NCBI GenBank assembly: GCA_964407825.1
Contig: CAYOXD010000037.1
Location: 1-23,659, forward strand
Length of the DNA: 23,659 bases
Reading direction: 5' to 3'
Source of the DNA: CAYOXD01 sp964407825
Lineage (GTDB): Bacteria; Desulfobacterota; Desulfobacteria; Desulfobacterales; JAFDDL01
In this document: positions 1-7,524 of the stretch, piece after piece
How the letters are laid out: each line of letters begins with the position of its first letter
Position numbering within the stretch: the stretch's first letter is position 1
Notes under the pieces: generated by a model
What the model was told of the DNA's origin: nothing
What the model saw: only the letters and a program-made list of their open reading frames with translations
The model's database searches: none
Translations under genes and position numbers: made by a program

Positions 1-577
1 GCATGATGGGCGGCTGGATCAGCGGCACCATGGCCATGTACGAGTAGGCCGCCAGGGCGTTGGCCCCCAGCAGATGCGGGGCCAGTTTGGCCGTGAGATA
101 GATGGTGGTGGGGCCGTCCGCGCCGCCGATGATGCCCACAGATGCGGCCTCCTTCAAGGTGAACCCGAAAAAGAGCACGCCGATGTAAGTGATGAACACC
201 CCCAATTGTGCGCCCGCGCCGATGATCAGCGTCTTGGGGTTGGCGATGAGGGGGCCGAAGTCGGTCATGGCCCCCAACCCCAGAAAGATGACGCAGGGGA
301 TGACCTCCCATTCCACCCCGTATTTATAGAAGGCGCGGATGAGCTCGGGGGCTCCGTGCTCGGTAAAACCCATGAGGGGCACCAGCGGGAAATTGACAAG
401 AAAGATGCCAAAGCCGATGGGAAGCAGCAGCAGGGGCTCGTAACCCTTGGCAACGGCCAGGTAGAGGAAGAAAAAGGCAATGAGGAGCATGATCACCTCT
501 TTGAAGACCAGATTGGGGATACCCGTCTGGGTGAGGAGAATGCTCTTTAGTAGTTCAAACACATAGTCCCAGGACAT
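1..577 (-). CDS. Sodium-pumping decarboxylase beta subunit (MmdB/OadB/GcdB family), 3' part cut by window edge
   Basis: Reading the minus strand from the ATG at 575-577 gives 192 codons without a stop up to the window edge, so the gene is incomplete at its C-terminus (family members are about 375-430 aa). The protein is very hydrophobic, with membrane segments near residues 27-43, 48-66, 94-110 and 117-140. At residues 148-157 it carries GIIGGADGPT, the signature of the beta subunit of oxaloacetate, methylmalonyl-CoA and glutaconyl-CoA decarboxylases; the Asp in this motif is part of the sodium path in the Klebsiella enzyme (family knowledge). The beta subunit decarboxylates carboxybiotin and exports Na+ across the inner membrane. 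An AGAAAGG ribosome site lies about 9 nt upstream. It follows the carboxyltransferase gene by only 19 bp, so the two are probably cotranscribed; this makes methylmalonyl-CoA the likeliest substrate, but oxaloacetate or glutaconyl-CoA cannot be excluded. Confidence 0.9.
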   Translation of the reverse strand, partial: MSWDYVFELLKSILLTQTGIPNLVFKEVIMLLIAFFFLYLAVAKGYEPLLLLPIGFGIFLVNFPLVPLMGFTEHGAPELIRAFYKYGVEWEVIPCVIFLGLGAMTDFGPLIANPKTLIIGAGAQLGVFITYIGVLFFGFTLKEAASVGIIGGADGPTTIYLTAKLAPHLLGANALAAYSYMAMVPLIQPPIM

Positions 578-596
578 ATCGTGCGACCTTTCTTGC

Positions 597-2147
597 TTAC
601 AACGGTATGTTGCCGTGTTTTTTGGGGGGGTTGGTGTCCCGTTTGTTTTTCAGCATCCGCAGGGCCTGGATCAGTTTGATGCGGGTTTCCGCCGGATCGA
701 TAACCTCGTCGATGTACCCCAGCTCCGCGCTTCGGTAAGGGTTGGAAAATTTTTCCCGGTAGTCGTCGATGAGGCGCCGGCGTTCGGCCTCGGGGTCGGC
801 GGCCGCCTTGATCTGCCCGCGACTGATGATGTTTACCGCGCCATCGGCACCCATAACGGCGATTTCGGCCGTGGGGTAGGCGATGTTGATGTCGCCGCGG
901 ATGTGCTTGGAACTCATGACGATGTAGGCGCCGCCGTAAGCCTTGCGGGTGATCAGGGTGATGCGGGGCACTGTGGCCTCGCAGAAGGCATAGATCAGTT
1001 TGGCGCCGTGTTTGATGATGCCCCCGTGCTCCTGGTGGCTGCCGGGCAAAAAGCCCGGCACGTCTTCGTAGATGATCAGGGGGATGTTGAAGGCATCGCA
1101 GAAGCGCACGAAGCGCGCGCCCTTGATGGAGGCCTCGATGTCCAGGCAGCCGGCCATCACAGCGGGCTGGTTGGCGATGATGCCCACCGGGGCGCCCTCC
1201 AGGCGGCCGAAGCCCACCACGATGTTGCGCGCCCAGTTTTCGTGGACCTCGAAAAAGTACCGGTCGTCCAGGTTGGAGCGGATGATGGTGCGCATGTCGT
1301 AAGGTTTGTTGGGGTCTTCGGGCACCACCTCGCGCAGCTCCTCCTCGCGGCGACCCGGATCGTCGGCGCTGTCCATGCGGGGGGCATCCTCCAGATTGTT
1401 CTGAGGCAGGTAGCTCATCAGCTCCCGGATCTTTTCCAGGCAGGCCTTGTCATCGGGCGTGGCAAAGTGAGCCACCCCGCTCTTGGCAGCGTGGGCCATG
1501 GCGCCCCCCAGGTCCTCTTTGGAGACCTCCTCGCGGGTGACCGATTTTATCACCTCGGGACCGGTGATGAACATATGGCTGGTACGTTCCACCATGAAGA
1601 TCCAGTCGGTCAGGGCCGGGGAGTAGACCGCGCCGCCGGCCGAGGGGCCCATGATGGCCGTGATCTGCGGGATGACACCCGAGGCCATGACGTTGAGCAG
1701 AAAAATGTCGCCGAAGCCGGCCAGGCTGTTGACCCCCTCCTGGATGCGGGCACCGCCCGAGTCGCACAGGCCGATCAGGGGGGCCCCCACCTTCATGGCC
1801 ATCTTCATCACCTTGCAGATCTTCTCGGCATGGGCCAGGGAGAGGGAACCGCCGAATGATGTGAAATCCTGCGCAAAGACAAATACCTGTCGGCCGTGGA
1901 TCGTCCCCCACCCAGTGACCACACCGTCGCCGGGGATCTTTTTGTCCGCCATGCCGAAATCGACGCAGCGATGGGTTTTCAGCCGATCCACCTCCTGAAA
2001 GCTGTCGGGGTCCAGCAGGGCCGCCATGCGTTCCCGGGCGGTGAGTTTGCCACTGTCATGCTGCTTGCGGATGCGCTCGGCGCCGCCGCCCTCCATGGCG
2101 CGCCGGTTGCGGGCTTCCATCTCATTCAACAACTCTTTGTTATCCAT
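597..2147 (-). CDS. mmdA: Acyl-CoA carboxyltransferase, methylmalonyl-CoA decarboxylase alpha / propionyl-CoA carboxylase beta type
   Basis: The 516-aa product has the length and layout of the carboxyltransferase subunit of propionyl-CoA carboxylase and methylmalonyl-CoA decarboxylase: two crotonase-like halves (about residues 25-260 and 285-510). Visible family motifs are DSGGARIQEG (129-138), the glycine-rich GPSAGGAVYSPALTD (167-181), the second-half segment with YEDVPGFLPG, and KAYGGAYIVMSSK. The tail KHGNIPL is typical of this subfamily. It moves a carboxyl group between an acyl-CoA and the biotin of a carrier protein in the cytoplasm. The ATG is preceded by AGGAAGGA with 6 nt spacing. 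The next gene downstream encodes the sodium-pump beta subunit, which favours the decarboxylase role over the ATP-dependent carboxylase; neither the biotin carrier nor the small delta subunit lies between them, so they must be further downstream, outside the window, or elsewhere. Substrate is inferred, not shown. Confidence 0.85.
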   Translation of the reverse strand: MDNKELLNEMEARNRRAMEGGGAERIRKQHDSGKLTARERMAALLDPDSFQEVDRLKTHRCVDFGMADKKIPGDGVVTGWGTIHGRQVFVFAQDFTSFGGSLSLAHAEKICKVMKMAMKVGAPLIGLCDSGGARIQEGVNSLAGFGDIFLLNVMASGVIPQITAIMGPSAGGAVYSPALTDWIFMVERTSHMFITGPEVIKSVTREEVSKEDLGGAMAHAAKSGVAHFATPDDKACLEKIRELMSYLPQNNLEDAPRMDSADDPGRREEELREVVPEDPNKPYDMRTIIRSNLDDRYFFEVHENWARNIVVGFGRLEGAPVGIIANQPAVMAGCLDIEASIKGARFVRFCDAFNIPLIIYEDVPGFLPGSHQEHGGIIKHGAKLIYAFCEATVPRITLITRKAYGGAYIVMSSKHIRGDINIAYPTAEIAVMGADGAVNIISRGQIKAAADPEAERRRLIDDYREKFSNPYRSAELGYIDEVIDPAETRIKLIQALRMLKNKRDTNPPKKHGNIPL

Positions 2148-2785
2148 TGTAGTTCCTTCCTATTCGCTGTATTGGCCCCGTTGCTGCGGTTGCGCTTTTT
2201 CCCCTGCCAGACTCCCTTGAAGGACCCCGACCGGGTATGACCGACTGGCCAGAGATGTGATCCGGGCTCAGGCGGCCGGGGGGTAACGGCAGGCCTTGCC
2301 AAAACGTTGTCTTTAAAAAAATGTAATCCGGGCGTCTTTATCGGAGATTCAATGAAAAAGCAAATACAATTTCGATCGGTGCCATCTCCCCGCGCGTCGG
2401 GTACCGCACCTTGGGCCCCTTTGGGGAAAAACGGTCCATAGCCTGTCCATGTCACCGGAAAGCCCCGTTTCATGTCCCCACGATGACATATATCATGCTG
2501 ATTTAGATATAGATAGATATGTCTGTGGCCGGGCCTGATCCGGGTGCATCAAACAGGCTCGGAGGGCAGGGGACGGTAAGGATGGGGCCTTCCGATCGAT
2601 AGTCAGAATTCAAAAGGGGAATTTTCGATTTGTCAATGAAAATATGCGAGAATATGAATTTGGCCTCGCTTGATGGCCGAACCCTGAGGGAAGTGCCCCT
2701 TCGATGGGAAAAGCGCTCCAACTGGTCTGATATAGACAATATGCGTGTTTTAGCCTCCCGGCATGCCTCAGCGACGGAAATTTGC

Positions 2786-2814
2786 TTGACCCTGTCGCCG
2801 CTTTGCGTAACAAT
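2786..2814 (+). promoter_or_regulatory. Candidate sigma-70 promoter of the V4R-cyclase-kinase operon
   Basis: TTGACC (2786-2791, 5 of 6 consensus bases) is followed after 17 bp by AACAAT (2809-2814, 4 of 6). Transcription would begin near 2821 and give a leader of about 145 nt before the V4R start codon. The call rests only on the match to consensus and on position. Confidence 0.4.
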
Positions 2815-2864
2815 TAATAAAAAGAATCCATATTTATACCCTTCATTCCAAAAATAGACATTTT

Positions 2865-2936
2865 GCCACCTAATGTTGGTGGCGGGTTTTAAAGGCGACA
2901 CCCAAGACTTGAAGCTTCCGGCAAAGCCGGATTGGG
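2865..2936 (+). promoter_or_regulatory. Structured 5' leader with two stem-loops ahead of the V4R gene
   Basis: The first stem pairs GCCACC (2865-2870) with GGTGGC (2878-2883) around a 7-nt loop and is followed by GGGTTTT. The second is a two-tier stem: CCCAA (2901-2905) pairs with TTGGG (2932-2936), and within it TCCGGC (2917-2922) pairs with GCCGGA (2926-2931). It sits 28 nt before the V4R start codon, close to the ribosome site GGAGG (2955-2959). I do not recognise a known riboswitch class; it could be an attenuator, a protein-binding site or simply a stable leader. Confidence 0.4.
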
Positions 2937-2964
2937 GGAATGCACAGGAATCTCGGAGGCCGCG

Positions 2965-3495
2965 ATGTTCCAAGAAAATCATGACGCATACCATTTTCAA
3001 TGGCGGGATCTGGGCGATATCACCCTCGGACGGCCGAATCTCGGCGCCTCGACCAGCGTAGCGGTATACCGGCTCATGCAGTATACCATTCGAGACGTGC
3101 TGATTACGCGGTTTGATCCGGAAACGGCGGGCGACATCCTCCGGGAGGCTGGGCGTCTGGCCGGGAGCGAGTTTTGCAAGAACGTCCTCGATACCGGTCT
3201 CGATTTCAGCGGATTTATTGCCGAAATTCAGGAAAAATTGAAAGATCTCAAGATCGGCATCATGCGGATGGAAAAGTCCGATTTGCAGGAGATGAAGTTT
3301 GTGCTGACCGTATCCGAGGACCTCGATTGCTCTGGAACGCCGGTGACCGATGAGACCATCTGCGACTATGATGAGGGGTTTATCGCCGGAATCCTTCAAG
3401 GATACACGGGCAGACAGTTCGCTGTAAAGGAGATCGACTGCTGGGCCAGTGGGGAGAAAACCTGCCGTTTCGAGGCGATGCTCGAACAGAATTAA
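2965..3495 (+). CDS. Stand-alone V4R (4-vinyl reductase) domain protein
   Basis: The 176-aa product has an N-terminal stretch of about 30 residues and a helical body (31-100), then the V4R pattern: hydrophobic strands around 108-150 and the diagnostic end VKEIDCWASGEKTCRFEAML (residues 154-173), with Cys159 and Cys167. In the family, V4R domains bind small molecules, including aromatic effectors in XylR/DmpR regulators and tetrapyrrole precursors in BchJ-type proteins. No membrane segment or DNA-binding domain is present, so it is probably a cytoplasmic sensory subunit. The ATG at 2965 is chosen because GGAGG lies 5 nt upstream; an in-frame TTG at 2932 has no ribosome site. The diguanylate cyclase gene starts 7 nt after the stop, so the two are surely cotranscribed and may act as a sensor/output pair. 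The ligand is unknown. Confidence 0.8.
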   Translation: MFQENHDAYHFQWRDLGDITLGRPNLGASTSVAVYRLMQYTIRDVLITRFDPETAGDILREAGRLAGSEFCKNVLDTGLDFSGFIAEIQEKLKDLKIGIMRMEKSDLQEMKFVLTVSEDLDCSGTPVTDETICDYDEGFIAGILQGYTGRQFAVKEIDCWASGEKTCRFEAMLEQN

Positions 3496-3502
3496 TTGCC
3501 AG

Positions 3503-4405
3503 ATGGACCAGAGGGACATACGTCTGATCGAGAAGTTGACCCATCAGATTGAGGGGCTGCTGCGGGGCGAGTTCACGGTCCGGGTGCCTGCCGTAGAACC
3601 CGAGGCGGCGCTCGCCCCCCTGTCGGCTTCCATAGCAAGGCTCGCCCTTTCGTTACAGGAGACGCGAGCCTTTGTACTGGCTCTCTCCCAGGGAAGGCTG
3701 GAGGTAACCCCGCCGCCGGGCAACCATCTGGTCGGCCAGTTCAAACAGCTTCAGGCCAGTCTCCGGCATCTGGCGTGGCAGACCCAGCAGATAGCAGCCG
3801 GCGATCTCAATCAGCGGGTGGATTTTCTCGGGGAGTTTTCGGTTACCTTCAACCGCCTGATCGATACCCTTCGGGAAAAGGAGCGGGCAGAAGAGCAGGT
3901 ACGCTACCTGAGCATCCACGATCCGCTGACGGACCTTTACAACCGCTACTATTTCGAGGCGGAGATGGCGCGCCTCCAGCGCGGGAGGAGTTTCCCGGTC
4001 AGCCTCCTGGTGGCCGACCTGGACGGCTTGAAAACCATTAACGACAACTTGGGACACGCGGCGGGAGATTTGTGCCTAAGGGGTGCCGCCGCCCTGATGC
4101 GCCGGTGCATCAGGGCAAACGATGTGATCGCCCGGGTAGGGGGTGACGAGTTCGTGTTGATTCTTCCGCAGACCGACGGGGAAACGGCCGCCGGCGTCAT
4201 GGTCAGGATCCGGGAGGAAGAGGCTGAATGCAACCGTGTACGCAGCGTCTATCCGATTCGCATCTCCATGGGCATTGCGACCTGCGCCAAGGGGCAGTCG
4301 CTGACTGAAGCCTTGAAACGGGCCGACAAACGGATGTATAAAGAAAAGTCCCGCAGGAAAGAGGGCTTGAAGGAGACTACAAAGCTGCCGCATGGAGACA
4401 CATGA
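3503..4405 (+). CDS. Soluble HAMP-like diguanylate cyclase (GGDEF)
   Basis: The 300-aa protein makes c-di-GMP from two GTP. The N-terminal part (1-125) has no membrane helix but shows repeated amphipathic modules resembling HAMP domains (for example around 15-30, 55-75 and 96-123). After a short coiled linker come the GGDEF-domain landmarks: IHDPLTDLYNR (138-148), DLDGLKTINDNLGH (172-185), and the active-site loop RVGGDEF (211-217). An RxxD inhibitory site, R204-A-N-D207, stands five residues before GGDEF, so feedback inhibition by c-di-GMP is expected. The ATG at 3503 lies 7 nt after the V4R stop with no clear ribosome site, suggesting translational coupling; the stop overlaps the next gene in ATGA. 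The lack of its own ligand domain and its place after V4R suggest that the V4R protein or the downstream kinase controls it, which is inference. Confidence 0.88.
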   Translation: MDQRDIRLIEKLTHQIEGLLRGEFTVRVPAVEPEAALAPLSASIARLALSLQETRAFVLALSQGRLEVTPPPGNHLVGQFKQLQASLRHLAWQTQQIAAGDLNQRVDFLGEFSVTFNRLIDTLREKERAEEQVRYLSIHDPLTDLYNRYYFEAEMARLQRGRSFPVSLLVADLDGLKTINDNLGHAAGDLCLRGAAALMRRCIRANDVIARVGGDEFVLILPQTDGETAAGVMVRIREEEAECNRVRSVYPIRISMGIATCAKGQSLTEALKRADKRMYKEKSRRKEGLKETTKLPHGDT

Positions 4406-6510
4406 TGATCGATTACCGGCTGGGGGACCTGCTTGACCTGGTCAGCCTCCAGAACATGGCCGACGCCCATTATAGGGCGGCGGGCATGCCCATGGGACTC
4501 ATCGATGCCATCGATGGATCGATCCTCATGGGGTCCGGCTGGCAGGAGATTTGCTCCCAATTCCACCGCACCCATCCGATTGCCCTTCAACGCTGCCGGG
4601 CGAGCGACAATTACATCAAGGCCCATCTGTCTTCGGGCGAGGCCTGCCAATACAAATGCAAAAACGGCCTCTGGGATATCGGCATTCCGGTGATCGTCGC
4701 GGGGTGCCATCTGGCGACCCTCTTTCTCGGGCAGTTCTTTTATGAAGACGAGGTGCCGGATCGGGCCTTTTTTATCCGCCAGGCACACGAATTCGGCTTC
4801 GACGAGAAGGCCTACCTGGCGGCCCTCGACCGGGTGCCGGTCTTCAGCCGGGAGCAGGTCCGATATATCCTTGCCTACGACAAGGCGCTGGTGGGGTTTA
4901 TCGCCGATCTGGCGGAGCGTTCGATTTCGAAGATCGAGGCGGACCGCATCACCCGTGAGGGGGAGCGGAGGCTGAAGCAGCAGGCCGATTTTCTTCAGCT
5001 GCTGATGGATACCATGCCCTATCCGATCTTTTACAAGGATCGCCAGGGCCGGTATCTGGGCTGCAACCGCGCCTTCGAGAATTTCTACGGGATATCAAGG
5101 GTCAAGATCACCGGCAAGACGGTGTTCGAGATCGCCCCTAAGGAACTGGCCAACGTGTACCACGAGGCCGACAACGATCTTTTCATCCACCCCGGTACCC
5201 AGTCTTACGAGACGTCGGTAAAGACGAGGAACGGGGAGCCACGCGATGTGCTCTTCCATAAAGCCACATACGAGGGGTCCGATGGCAGCCCGGCCGGTCT
5301 CATCGGTGCCGTGGTGGACATCACCGAGCGAAAGCGGACGGAAAAGGAGCGGCAGAAGCTGCAGGAGCAGCTGGCCCAGGCCCGCAAGATGGAGTCCATC
5401 GGCCGGCTGGCCGGCGGCGTGGCCCACGATTTCAACAACATGCTGGCCGTCATCCTCGGCAATGTGGATCTGGCGCTGAAAAAGGCGGGGGCCAATCATC
5501 CGCTGCTCCCTCATCTCGATCAGATTCAAAAGGCTGCCGAGCATTCGGCCGATCTGACCCGGCAGCTGTTGGCCTTTGCCCGGAAGCAGACGGTGGCACC
5601 CAAATTGCTCGATTTGAACGAGACGGTGGGCGGGATGCTCACGATGCTGCGCCGCCTGGTGGGGGAGAACATCGATCTGGCCTGGAGACCGGGGGGGGAT
5701 TTGTGGTCGGTCAGGATCGACCCGGCCCAGATCCATCAGCTCCTGATGAATTTGGCGGTCAATGCCCGTGACGCCATCACCGAGGTCGGCAAGATCGGAA
5801 TCCAAACCCGGAATGTGGTGGCCGATGCGGCTTATTGCGCGCGTCATGCCGGTTTTAAACCGGGAGAATACGTAATGCTGACGGTAGGGGATAACGGCAG
5901 GGGCATGGACCGGGAGACGATGAACCAGGTCTTCGACCCCTTCTTCAGCACCAAGGCCTCGGGCAAGGGAACCGGTCTGGGGCTTGCCATGGTGTATGGT
6001 GTCGTCAAACAAAATGATGGATATATCTCGGTTTACAGCGAACCGGGGGAGGGGGCGACCTTCAACATCTATCTGCCCCGATACCGGGGGGGAGCCGACC
6101 CCGTTCCCGCCAAACCTCTTGCGGACGCGACAAGGGGCGGATCCGAGACGGTGCTGCTCGTGGAGGACGAGCCGATGCTGCTGGAGTTGTCCCAGACCAT
6201 GCTCGAGCGGTTGGGCTACACGGTGCTGGCCGCGTCGGTGCCGGGCGAGGCGATCCGCCTTTCCAGCGAGTATTCCGGACCGATCCATCTGCTAATGACC
6301 GATGTGATCATGCCGGAGATGAACGGCCGCGAGCTGGCCGAGCAAATTCTCTCCCTGTACCCGGACATCAAGCGCCTTTATATGTCCGGGTACACGGCCA
6401 ACGTCATCGCCCACCACGGGGTCCTGGAGGAGGGCGTCCACTTCATCCAGAAACCCTTTACCATCGAAGACCTGGCCGTCAGGGTGCGCGAGTCCCTGGA
6501 CTTGGATTGA
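4402..6510 (+). CDS. PocR-PAS hybrid histidine kinase with C-terminal receiver
   Basis: The 702-aa product starts with a PocR sensory domain (about 5-175), recognised by the Cys-containing core CRASDNY...CQYKCKNGLWD (65-92) and the GQFF strand (110-113). A coiled segment leads to a PAS domain (about 195-310), then a dimerisation/H-box GRLAGGVAHDFNN with phospho-acceptor His342, the N-box NLAVNARDAI (450-459), G1 DNGRGM (497-502), F-box FDPFFS (511-516) and G2 GTGLGLAMV (523-531). The receiver (about 583-700) has acidic pocket residues near 588-589, phosphorylated Asp634 and Lys684. There is no membrane helix, so it is a cytoplasmic sensor. PocR domains were proposed to bind simple hydrocarbon derivatives (family knowledge). 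The start overlaps the cyclase stop (ATGA). No response regulator with an output domain lies in the operon, so its partner must be elsewhere, or the cyclase is addressed another way. Confidence 0.9.
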   Translation: MMIDYRLGDLLDLVSLQNMADAHYRAAGMPMGLIDAIDGSILMGSGWQEICSQFHRTHPIALQRCRASDNYIKAHLSSGEACQYKCKNGLWDIGIPVIVAGCHLATLFLGQFFYEDEVPDRAFFIRQAHEFGFDEKAYLAALDRVPVFSREQVRYILAYDKALVGFIADLAERSISKIEADRITREGERRLKQQADFLQLLMDTMPYPIFYKDRQGRYLGCNRAFENFYGISRVKITGKTVFEIAPKELANVYHEADNDLFIHPGTQSYETSVKTRNGEPRDVLFHKATYEGSDGSPAGLIGAVVDITERKRTEKERQKLQEQLAQARKMESIGRLAGGVAHDFNNMLAVILGNVDLALKKAGANHPLLPHLDQIQKAAEHSADLTRQLLAFARKQTVAPKLLDLNETVGGMLTMLRRLVGENIDLAWRPGGDLWSVRIDPAQIHQLLMNLAVNARDAITEVGKIGIQTRNVVADAAYCARHAGFKPGEYVMLTVGDNGRGMDRETMNQVFDPFFSTKASGKGTGLGLAMVYGVVKQNDGYISVYSEPGEGATFNIYLPRYRGGADPVPAKPLADATRGGSETVLLVEDEPMLLELSQTMLERLGYTVLAASVPGEAIRLSSEYSGPIHLLMTDVIMPEMNGRELAEQILSLYPDIKRLYMSGYTANVIAHHGVLEEGVHFIQKPFTIEDLAVRVRESLDLD

Positions 6511-6539
6511 GGTGACGGCGATTCGTCCTGTCAGGTGGG
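6511..6539 (+). repeat. Direct repeat copy 1 flanking the V-type ATPase operon
   Basis: This segment, directly after the kinase stop codon, shares TGACGGCGATTCGTCCTGT (19 identical bases, 6513-6531) and then CAGGTGGG with a copy at 14335-14365, which has two extra bases (GT) between these blocks. Weaker similarity continues some bases upstream. The two copies are in the same orientation and bracket the V-type ATPase operon. Confidence 0.8.
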
Positions 6540-6649
6540 GCGTGACGTGACATTATGAAAGGAATTCGTTCTTTTGTGCAAGAAGGTGGCTAATTTTAGT
6601 AAAAGCAGGTTGTTATCACTTTGGAACGATGACCAAAGCCATATTTTCC

Positions 6650-6678
6650 TTGACAAAGAGCGAGTTCCAATCTAACTG
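6650..6678 (+). promoter_or_regulatory. TTGACA promoter candidate upstream of a terminator
   Basis: A perfect -35 box TTGACA (6650-6655) is followed by a 17-bp spacer and a weak -10 TAACTG (6673-6678). Transcription from here would begin near 6685 and meet the terminator at 6699-6740, giving an RNA of roughly 55 nt. The weak -10 keeps confidence low. Confidence 0.35.
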
Positions 6679-6698
6679 TGTCTCCCTCTGACCGTGTT

Positions 6699-6740
6699 GG
6701 GTGGCCTTTCCTTTGAGCGGGAAAGGTCACCCCTTTTTTT
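6699..6740 (+). terminator. Strong intrinsic terminator
   Basis: A 13-bp stem pairs 6699-6711 (GGGTGGCCTTTCC) with 6720-6732 (GGAAAGGTCACCC), with one G-T wobble and an 8-nt loop, followed by a run of seven T. It ends transcripts from the upstream signalling operon (190 nt past its last stop) or from the TTGACA candidate, and insulates the V-type ATPase operon. Confidence 0.88.
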
Positions 6741-6910
6741 ATCTTAAATTAAAGTAAGAATCGTTTGTTACGGTCTAGGGTTGAAGATGAAGGTTCGGGA
6801 GCTATGATTGTTCCCCGGGCCTATGGATGGGGCGTTGCCCGCTCATGGGGCAACACTAAATGCAGACACAGGGGCGGGATTTATTCCTTGCCCGATAGGG
6901 AGATAACCGC

Positions 6911-7516
6911 ATGGGGACTGATGTTGCCACCTTTGCGAAGCAACTCCGTGAAGACGGCGTAGAGGCGGGAAAGAAAGAAGCCGAACAAATCGTGAATGAT
7001 GCCAGAACCGAGGCTGGCAGAATCATCGAAGAAGCAAAACTGGCGGCCGAAAAGTTCCGGAAGGACGAGGAACGCGGACTTGACCGCAAAAAGGAACGCT
7101 TCGAAGCCGAAATCCAACTGGTTGCCCGCGACTTGATGCTCGAATTGAAACGTCAGGTGGAGGCAGTGGCCGCGGCGCTTTTGAAAGACCGGACGGCCAA
7201 GGCCTTTGCCGATGATGAATTCATCCGCGAAGCCGTCATGACAGTGTTGAAAAGCCAGGAGGCCGGCCGTGAATGGGAACTGGCGCTTGGACAGACGCTG
7301 GGCAAATCCCTCGCTGAAAAAGCCGCCGGCGGACTTTTCGATAACGAAACGGCGATTGCTCGGTTAGTCAACGGATTCCTCGGAATCGGGTTCGAACTCC
7401 GTGGTGTGGACGGCTCGGAGGTGATTGAAGTCTCAGATGAATCCCTTGCAGAAGCCTTCAGGAAGTTGCTGTCACCGGAACTCAAAAAAATTCTGGACGC
7501 CGCAGCGGAGCAGTGA
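6911..7516 (+). CDS. atpE: V-type ATP synthase subunit E (peripheral stalk)
   Basis: The 201-aa protein has the two-part build of V/A-type subunit E: a long charged amphipathic helix rich in Ala, Glu, Lys and Arg (about 10-85) that forms the peripheral stalk, and a compact C-terminal domain (about 95-200) that contacts the catalytic head. There are no membrane segments. Identity rests on this architecture, length close to family size (about 190-205 aa) and position as first gene of an unmistakable V-type ATPase operon. The ATG at 6911 has AGGGAGA 7 nt upstream. The stop overlaps the possible GTG start of the next gene, showing tight coupling. Subunit G/H, the usual helical partner of E in the stalk, is not encoded in this operon. 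The symbol follows V-type (ntpE-like) naming and should not be confused with F-type atpE. Confidence 0.85.
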   Translation: MGTDVATFAKQLREDGVEAGKKEAEQIVNDARTEAGRIIEEAKLAAEKFRKDEERGLDRKKERFEAEIQLVARDLMLELKRQVEAVAAALLKDRTAKAFADDEFIREAVMTVLKSQEAGREWELALGQTLGKSLAEKAAGGLFDNETAIARLVNGFLGIGFELRGVDGSEVIEVSDESLAEAFRKLLSPELKKILDAAAEQ

Positions 7517-7524
7517 AGCACGAC

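Larger units (their letters stand above)
2148..2964. other. Long intergenic region between divergent mmdA and the V4R operon
   Basis: About 817 bp separate the two divergent genes. I find no convincing gene: the open frames here have no ribosome site and no recognisable domain. The left half must hold the mmdA promoter, but no good -35/-10 pair stands out. A 7-bp inverted repeat GACATAT/ATATGTC (2485-2491 and 2517-2523) encloses an AT-rich GATA-like run. The right half holds a candidate promoter (2786-2814) and a structured leader for the V4R gene. Confidence 0.6.
6540..6910. other. Spacer between the kinase operon and the V-type ATPase operon
   Basis: About 370 bp without a supported gene. 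It contains a TTGACA promoter candidate (6650-6678) and a strong terminator (6699-6740). After the terminator, a 7-bp hairpin GTTGCCC/GGGCAAC (6834-6840 and 6848-6854) lies about 57 nt before the first ATPase start codon and could be part of its leader. No convincing sigma-70 promoter for the ATPase operon could be read between 6741 and 6910. Confidence 0.5.

Noticed and set aside
615..1859. A 414-codon open frame antisense to mmdA
   Set aside because: Composition is typical of a shadow frame, and the minus strand encodes an intact carboxyltransferase.
2485..2523. Inverted repeat GACATAT/ATATGTC with a GATA-like run
   Set aside because: Arms are only 7 bp in AT-rich DNA with a 25-bp gap, so chance is likely; noted in the intergenic entry only.
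2901..2936. Resemblance of GGCAAAGCCGG in the V4R leader to the GCAAAGCC element of c-di-GMP-I riboswitches
   Set aside because: The remaining conserved parts, the GGGCAAACC-type segment before it and the distal stem with GGTAGGTAGCGGGGTTACC, are absent. The match is explained by a simple CCGGC-AAA-GCCGG hairpin.
2503..3519. A 338-codon open frame on the minus strand across the V4R gene
   Set aside because: It runs antisense to the V4R coding sequence, has no ribosome site and no recognisable domain; the plus-strand V4R signature is clear.
6824..6838. TGGATGGGGCGTTGC before the V-type ATPase operon as a sigma-54 promoter
   Set aside because: The GG/GC spacing is correct and TTGC is present, but the -24 block lacks the CA of TGGCA. 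It is too weak to call without transcript data.
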